A DNA stretch of 64,000 nt, taken from NCBI GenBank assembly GCA_963845485.1, contig CAWJSI010000015.1, positions 1 to 64,000 of the forward strand. Direction: 5' to 3'. The notes under the pieces were generated by a model that saw only the letters and a list, made by a program, of their open reading frames with translations, ran no database searches and had not been told where the DNA came from. This DNA comes from Bog-756 sp963845485. Lineage in GTDB: Bacteria; Actinomycetota; Acidimicrobiia; Acidimicrobiales; RAAP-2. Shown here one piece after another: positions 59,509-64,000 of the stretch. Both the position numbers and the translations under genes were made by a program. Position 1 is the first letter of the stretch. Every line of letters begins with the position of its first letter.

Positions 59509-60279
59509 GTGACGTACTGCCTGGCCATGCGCCTCAACGAGGGGCTCGTCTTCCTCGCCGACACCCGAACCAACGCCGGCGTCGACAATGTCAGCTCCTA
59601 TCGCAAGCAGCACATCCTCCAACCGGCACCGGACCGGACCTTCGTGATCGAGTCGGCCGGCAACCTGGCCACGACCCAGGAGGTCCTCGACCGCATCGAG
59701 CGGGATCTCAAGGGTGACGCCACCGAGAGCCTGGCCACGGTGAATCATCTCTTCGAGGCCGCCCTGTACCTGGGCCGGCTGAGCCGGCAGGTGGCCAACG
59801 GCCACCGTGACGCCCTGGCCGACTCCGGAGCCGACGGGACGGCCACCTTCATCCTCGGTGGCCAGGTGGGCAACGACCCGGCCGACATCCTGCTCGTCTA
59901 TCCGGAGGGCAACTACATCCGGGCCTCGGAGGAACGACCCTTCCTGCAGATCGGCGAGAGCAAATACGGCAAGTTCATGCTGGAGTTGGCGGTCGAGACC
60001 CGGGTCGACCTGGAGACGGCGACCATGATCGCGGTGGGCTCGATGATGAGCACGGCCGCGGCCAACCTGTCGGTGGGCCCTCCCTACGACGTGGGCATCT
60101 ACCTGAACGACTCCTTCGAGGTGGAGGAGTTCCGCCTGGAGATCGATTCGCCGGTCCTCGTGAGGCTGCGCGACACCTGGGAGCGCCACCTCCTCCAGGG
60201 CGTGGCCGAACTCCAGACCATTTCCCACGAGGACTTCGCTATCGAGATGCCCAATGCTCTGACCACCGGCGGCGATTGA
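59509..60279 (+). CDS. Anbu, proteasome-type peptidase (COG3484)
   Basis: This 256-residue protein of the proteasome beta-subunit superfamily belongs to the Anbu group, thought to form an open helical or ring-like assembly in the cytosol. With the GTG at 59509 the mature protein begins TYCLAMRLNEGLVFLADTRT, so the catalytic Thr1 is the first residue after Met, Asp17 is in LADTRT and a Lys lies in SSYRKQH near position 32. This matches the catalytic triad of N-terminal nucleophile hydrolases. A longer start at 59485 would bury Thr1. In other bacteria Anbu is often beside ATP-grasp, alpha-E and transglutaminase genes, which here lie 42 kb away. Confidence 0.9.
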   Translation: MTYCLAMRLNEGLVFLADTRTNAGVDNVSSYRKQHILQPAPDRTFVIESAGNLATTQEVLDRIERDLKGDATESLATVNHLFEAALYLGRLSRQVANGHRDALADSGADGTATFILGGQVGNDPADILLVYPEGNYIRASEERPFLQIGESKYGKFMLELAVETRVDLETATMIAVGSMMSTAAANLSVGPPYDVGIYLNDSFEVEEFRLEIDSPVLVRLRDTWERHLLQGVAELQTISHEDFAIEMPNALTTGGD

Positions 60280-60293
60280 GTCCGGCGGTGGTC
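60261..60293. terminator. hairpin at the Anbu 3' end
   Basis: GACCACCG (60261-60268) and CGGTGGTC (60286-60293) form a perfect 8-bp stem with a 17-nt loop overlapping the end of Anbu and the gap before the convergent glutaminase gene. Confidence 0.4.
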
Positions 60294-60302
60294 GGTGGCC
60301 GA

Positions 60303-61304
60303 TCAGAGTGGCTTGGAGGCAAACACGTTGAGGCCCAGTTTCTCGGCCAGGTGCCGGGTGGCCCGCTGGCCCCGCACGCTGTTGCCGGCGGCATCCAGCG
60401 GGGGTGAGAAGGTCCCCATACCGCCTTTGCCCGGGGCGATGGTCACGATCCCCCCGCTCACGCCGCTCTTGCCCGGCAGGCCCACCTCGTAGAGCCAGTC
60501 ACCCGAGTGCTCGTAGAGACCGGCCGTGGCCATGGTGGCCAGGACGTGTTTGCAGTTGTGGGCTTCGATGACCTTCTCACCGGTGACCGGGTTCACCCCG
60601 CCGTCGGCCAAGGTTGCACCCATGACGGCGAGGTCGGTGGCGCACACGAGAAGCGAGCACTGCTTGGTGTACAGGTCCGTGGTCTCATCGGGGTCGGCAT
60701 AGAGCCTGCCGTAGCTCTCGAGGAGGTGGGCGATGCCCTGGTTGCGCAGATTGGTCTCGGATTCCGAGGCGTACACCTCTTCGTCCAGATCGAGAGCCCG
60801 TCCGGCGAACCGCGACAGGCCGCCGACGATGAACTCCCACCGCTCGTCGACCGTGCGCCCCGGCACCAGGCTGGTGGTGGCCATGGCGCCCGCGTTGACC
60901 ATGGGGTTCATGGTCCGGTCCTCGTTGAGCTCGATGGCCATGACCGAGTTGAAGGCCAGGCCGGTGGCATTGACCCCGAGCTTCTCCCGGGCCTCGTCAT
61001 GGCCGAGTTCGTCGCAGACCAGGGCGAAGACGAAGGCCTTGGAGATGCTCTGGAGGGAGAACCGGTGGTGGGCATCCCCTGCGCCGAAGGATCGGCCCCG
61101 GACCCCCACGATGGAGATGCCGAAGAGGTCGGGGTCGGTGTTCGCCAGCGCGGGGATGTAGTCGGCCACGGCGCCGCCACCTAGTGGGGCGTAGAGCTCG
61201 TGGACCTCCTCCAAGAGCGAACCGATCAGCTCGGGGGAGGGGAGCTCGCCGGTGGAGACGGCCTCTGTCGCCGTGTTCTCGTGGAAGGGGAGGGGAATGT
61301 GCAC
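60303..61304 (-). CDS. glsA: glutaminase (glsA family)
   Basis: This 333-residue enzyme of the serine-dependent beta-lactamase-like glutaminase family hydrolyses glutamine to glutamate and ammonia. The nucleophile motif is FSLQSISKAFVFAL near residue 80, followed by NPMVNAGAMATTSL, ESETNLRNQGIAHLLESYGRL, the tyrosine segment DLYTKQCSLLV, VMGATLADGGVNPVTG and GLPGKSGVSGGIVTIAPGKGG. GTG 61304 (MHIPLPFHENT) is preferred because the longer frame to 61490 adds an Arg/Pro-rich stretch. Convergent with the Anbu gene. Confidence 0.93.
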   Translation of the reverse strand: MHIPLPFHENTATEAVSTGELPSPELIGSLLEEVHELYAPLGGGAVADYIPALANTDPDLFGISIVGVRGRSFGAGDAHHRFSLQSISKAFVFALVCDELGHDEAREKLGVNATGLAFNSVMAIELNEDRTMNPMVNAGAMATTSLVPGRTVDERWEFIVGGLSRFAGRALDLDEEVYASESETNLRNQGIAHLLESYGRLYADPDETTDLYTKQCSLLVCATDLAVMGATLADGGVNPVTGEKVIEAHNCKHVLATMATAGLYEHSGDWLYEVGLPGKSGVSGGIVTIAPGKGGMGTFSPPLDAAGNSVRGQRATRHLAEKLGLNVFASKPL

Positions 61305-61380
61305 AGAGGTTCGACCTTGTCGTGGGCTGGGGCGGTCCGAGACTACGTCAGTTGGTGATGGCGGCGACCAGAATGGCGGC

Positions 61381-61858
61381 ATGCTCGCTCGGGCGACCAG
61401 GGTGATTCTCGTCGGGGTGCCCATCGATGCTGACCGCCTGTGGCCATCTCGGCGGTGACCCGCAGGGCAGCGTCCTCCAGGCGTTGCCACAGACGGCGGC
61501 CCTAAACCCTCTCGGTGCCTCCGATATCAGCACCCGGTCCGAAGGTGCAGCGTGGACCAGACCGTGTCCGGGGTTCGCCGGTGCCCACGCGGGATGGCGT
61601 GCGGACCAGGTGGTCGTCGGCTTCGATACACCCACCCCGGACCGGGTGGCCGATCACGTGGGTGGGGGTCTCCGCCGGCTCGGATGGCGACGCCACGTGA
61701 TCACGAGCGGGCCGGGACCGGCGCCTCACTGGACGCTCGAGACGACGTCCGGTCGAACAGCAGATGCCTTTGCCTTCCAGGCGCCGTCGAGGTCGGGCCA
61801 CTGGGTACTGAGCTCGAGTCGGCAGCCGCCGGGACCCCGTGCCGAGCGATGTCCCTGA
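61381..61858 (+). pseudogene. putative lipoprotein with a frameshift in the signal peptide
   Basis: The frame from ATG 61427 reads MLTACGHLGGDPQ, then GWRADQVVVGFDTPTPDRVA, RRLGWRRHV and RSGHWVLSSSRQPPG, which is like a small actinobacterial lipoprotein of about 130 residues. Its LTAC looks like a lipobox but has no hydrophobic helix before it. One frame over, from ATG 61381, MLARATRVILVGVPI would supply that helix. A one-base frameshift near 61405-61426 would join them. CAGAAT stands 6 nt before ATG 61381. Either a sequencing error or a broken gene. Confidence 0.45.
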
Positions 61859-61899
61859 CGGCACCGGCAGTCCCGACGACGACGGACACGGCGGAGCGG

Positions 61900-62415
61900 T
61901 CAGGTGTTGAGCTCGGGTTCCCGCGCACCCGCCGGACCGTCACGGCCCGGAATACCCCGGAGCGGTGGCGCATCGATCTGCTCGTTGTACCGGTTCTGCC
62001 GTTCGACGAAGGCCAGATAGAAGGCCATGGCGAAGGCCAGACTGGTGAAGAGGCTCATCACGAAGAAGATCCAGGGGGCCCGCAGACCCCGCCGGCGCCC
62101 GTCGGTGATCGTCCACAGGGGGAGGAGAACCACATTGACCATGATGTAGTCCTGGGCCGCCGAGTCGGCGGCCCAGTTGCTGAACAGCGCCTTGGTGTAG
62201 CCGACGTAGGTGGCGTTGTGGCCGTACTGGTGGGTGTAGCGGACGTTGAAGTACCAGCCGAGTCCGAGGGAGGCACACCCGAGCAGGAGGTACAGCCATT
62301 CGAGCGGCGTGGGCCGACCTACCCGCCGACCGGTGAAGAGGCGGCGGTTGACGACGAAGGCGAATCCCGTCGAGATGACGCCGAGAACTCCGAAGAACAC
62401 GAGTGAACCGGTCAT
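61900..62415 (-). CDS. DUF2834-like membrane protein
   Basis: This 171-residue membrane protein has about four helices (TGSLVFFGVLGVISTGFAFV, LEWLYLLLGCASLGLGWYF, AAQDYIMVNVVLLPLWTI, PWIFFVMSLFTSLAFAMAFYLAF) with ALFSNWAADSAAQDY between, resembling the DUF2834 family of unknown function. The C-terminal 25 residues are polar. ATG 62415 has GGGAGGG just upstream. There is nothing informative in the neighbourhood. Confidence 0.7.
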   Translation of the reverse strand: MTGSLVFFGVLGVISTGFAFVVNRRLFTGRRVGRPTPLEWLYLLLGCASLGLGWYFNVRYTHQYGHNATYVGYTKALFSNWAADSAAQDYIMVNVVLLPLWTITDGRRRGLRAPWIFFVMSLFTSLAFAMAFYLAFVERQNRYNEQIDAPPLRGIPGRDGPAGAREPELNT

Positions 62416-62549
62416 GACCCTCCCCTGGGTGCCGATGGCCCCCCGGCGTCGGCAGTCTAAATCCGGTGGGCAGGCGGAGAAGGGTGTGTGGGGTCGGTGG
62501 GTCGGTGGGCCCCGTTGCTCGGAACCGAGGAACGAGCACCATGACGCGG

Positions 62550-63368
62550 TCAGGGCTTGGCGGCCTGAACGGTGTAGGTCGCCGGCAGGCGAGCCGGGTC
62601 CTTGCGCAGGCGGAACTCACCTCCGCCCACCTCCTCCATGGCCTCACCCATGGCATTCCAGGGCACCGAGTCGTGCTCCTCGAAGGCCATGAGGGTGAGA
62701 CCTGCGTCCATCAGTGCGGTGATCACTTCGGCCAGGCCGTGGTTGAAGTGGACGAAGTCCGGTGACGACAGGGGTTCATCGTGGTCCACATAGCTGTACT
62801 CCTCACTGAGGGCGACGCCGTCCGTCTCGAAGTAGGGGTACTCGACCACCAGCAGCCCGTCGGGCCGAGGATCACTCAGGGCCCACAGCATCGGGTGGCC
62901 CTCCCGGAGGAAGAGCCGCCCTCCGGGTCGGAGGAGTTCGAAGACGACCCGGGCCCAGTGCTCGATGTCCGGCAGCCAGCACAGTGCACCGATACCGGTG
63001 AAGACGAGGTCAAAGCGCTCGTGCCCGACGACAGCCACAGCGTCATAGACCTCGCTCTCCACGAAGTCGATCGTGGCGCCAGCATCGACCGCGAGCTGCC
63101 GGGCCGCCTCCAGCGCCGGTGCGGAGAAGTCCAGGCCGACGACACTGCGGGCGCCCAAGCGGGCCAGCGACACGGTGTCCGAACCAATGTGGCACTGGAG
63201 GTGGATTATGTCGAGGCCGTCGAGCGACCCGAGACGGGGCAGATCGAAGCGGACGACGTCGGAGAGGTGCTCGGGGTCCGAGGCAAAGCCCCCGAGTTCG
63301 TAGCCGGCCACGTGATGGGGGACGCGGCTGTTCCAGTGGGCCAGGTTGACCGTCGCGTAGTCGCTCAT
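62550..63368 (-). CDS. class I SAM-dependent methyltransferase
   Basis: This 272-residue protein starts MSDYATVNLAHWNSRVPHHVAG and has the SAM-binding motif I IIHLQCHIGSDTVSLARLGA near residues 54-73, motif II-like VVGLDFSAPALEAARQLA, FDLVFTGIGALCWLPD near 122 and LRPGGRLFLREGHPMLWAL. It is similar to small-molecule methyltransferases of the UbiE/YcgJ type; substrate unknown. ATG 63368 is the first Met that gives the family N-terminus. Confidence 0.9.
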   Translation of the reverse strand: MSDYATVNLAHWNSRVPHHVAGYELGGFASDPEHLSDVVRFDLPRLGSLDGLDIIHLQCHIGSDTVSLARLGARSVVGLDFSAPALEAARQLAVDAGATIDFVESEVYDAVAVVGHERFDLVFTGIGALCWLPDIEHWARVVFELLRPGGRLFLREGHPMLWALSDPRPDGLLVVEYPYFETDGVALSEEYSYVDHDEPLSSPDFVHFNHGLAEVITALMDAGLTLMAFEEHDSVPWNAMGEAMEEVGGGEFRLRKDPARLPATYTVQAAKP

Positions 63369-63633
63369 CTGTCGATGATCCCACGGCGCCCGGCGAACGG
63401 TCGGATGCGGCCACGCCGTCATCCGTCGGCCGGCCACGCGGGCCTAAGGTCGGTGCCCGACCGCACGGGGCGGCCAGAGTCGAGGTGAGGAGCTCCTCTA
63501 TGATCCCATCAGCCGTTGTCCGGGAGCCGGCCCGCCTCTCCGTTGCCACCGGGAGGTCCGAGCACCCGTCCACTCGGAGAACGCCGAGGCCACCGGATGG
63601 TTCCGGTCGGCAGCGTAGGTCCGTGGGGTGGAC

Positions 63634-64000
63634 ATGACGGTAGAGGACATGTCCGACCGTGGCGCCCCGAGGGTGCGGGTCGGTCTGGTGGGAGCGGGTC
63701 CGTGGGCCTCCATGTTCCACGCCCCGATCCTGGCCGGTAGCCCTGAGACCGAGCTGGTCGGCGTCTGGGCCCGACGCCCACAGGCCGCCGACGAGATCGC
63801 CTTGGCCCACGGCACCAGGAGCTTCGGTCGCTTCGACGAGATGCTCGACCATGTGGACGCCCTGGCGTTTGCCGTTCCACCGGACGTGCAGGCGGCCATG
63901 GCAACCGTTGGGGCGAAGGCCGGCAAGGCCCTGCTCTTGGAGAAGCCGGTGGCGCTCGACCTCGGACCGGCACGGGATCTGGCCGACGTGGTCGACGACG
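63634..64000 (+). CDS. Gfo/Idh/MocA-family oxidoreductase, cut by the window edge
   Basis: This frame runs off the right edge after 122 residues. It has the Rossmann motif VRVGLVGAGPWASMFHAPILAG near residues 14-35, a short ELVGVWARRPQAADEIA and the EKP motif in LLLEKPVALDLG near residue 104, as in NAD(P)-dependent sugar dehydrogenases of this family. The first Met is ATG 63634; ATG 63649 is an alternative. The C-terminal substrate domain is outside the window. Confidence 0.85.
   Translation, partial: MTVEDMSDRGAPRVRVGLVGAGPWASMFHAPILAGSPETELVGVWARRPQAADEIALAHGTRSFGRFDEMLDHVDALAFAVPPDVQAAMATVGAKAGKALLLEKPVALDLGPARDLADVVDD

Noticed and set aside
1..64000. tRNA, rRNA, SRP RNA and integrase genes
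   Set aside because: I looked for tRNA T-loop sequences and for mobile-element features and found no convincing match by eye; a covariance search would be decisive.

Overview
The window is very GC-rich, densely coded chromosomal DNA from an actinobacterium, most likely of the Acidimicrobiia type. I infer this from the gene order (DUF177-rpmF-plsX and acpP-rnc-mutM-smc-ftsY-ffh-rpsP-khpA-rimM-trmD-rplS-DUF2469-yraN), two PIG-L amidases of the mycothiol type, several F420-type luciferase-like oxidoreductases, and a PspA-PspAA-HtpX-PspAB cluster. There is no rRNA, tRNA, CRISPR array, integrase or insertion sequence. Many first genes of transcription units have a TAnnnT hexamer only 6-9 nt before the start codon, which suggests frequent leaderless transcription.

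Layout. 1-1851: DUF177, rpmF and plsX. 1852-17285: a block of about 15.4 kb between plsX and acpP, which are often close together. It holds a DUF2510 protein, a cysteine-repeat beta-propeller lipoprotein, a patatin, a sugar transporter, an acyl-CoA dehydrogenase, a group II truncated globin, an SDR, an SCO6745-family protein, and a four-gene minus-strand operon (circularly permuted ATP-grasp, alpha-E, a second ATP-grasp fused to alpha-E, transglutaminase). 17286-29843: acyl carrier protein, RNase III, MutM, SMC with a long acidic tail, both SRP GTPases, and the 30S/50S maturation and ribosomal protein genes. 29930-34269: enoyl-CoA hydratase, a frameshifted prepilin-like gene, a luciferase-like protein, a PPOX protein and endonuclease IV. 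34326-38657: a zinc-type ABC uptake operon with a Fur/Zur-like operator and a Fur-family regulator. 38806-42431: fumarase, a P450 coupled to a pterin carbinolamine dehydratase, and an ACT protein. 42490-45163: the Psp/HtpX envelope-stress operon. 45230-64000: mycothiol-type amidases, luciferase-like oxidoreductases, DsbA-like, PAP2, RecB-like nuclease, hydrolase, DedA, a diguanylate cyclase, a drug exporter, the Anbu proteasome homologue, glutaminase, a methyltransferase and a truncated oxidoreductase at the right edge.

The most interesting system is split over two loci. The operon at 10435-16974 encodes ATP-grasp, alpha-E and transglutaminase proteins, which in other bacteria often neighbour Anbu, an ancestral proteasome-type peptidase. 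Anbu itself is here at 59509-60279, about 42 kb away. Choosing its GTG start at 59509 places a threonine directly after the initiator Met, as required for an N-terminal nucleophile hydrolase. One of the two ATP-grasp proteins looks intact and the other has lost the nucleotide-binding loop, which suggests an active/inactive pair. The biochemical role of this system is unknown.
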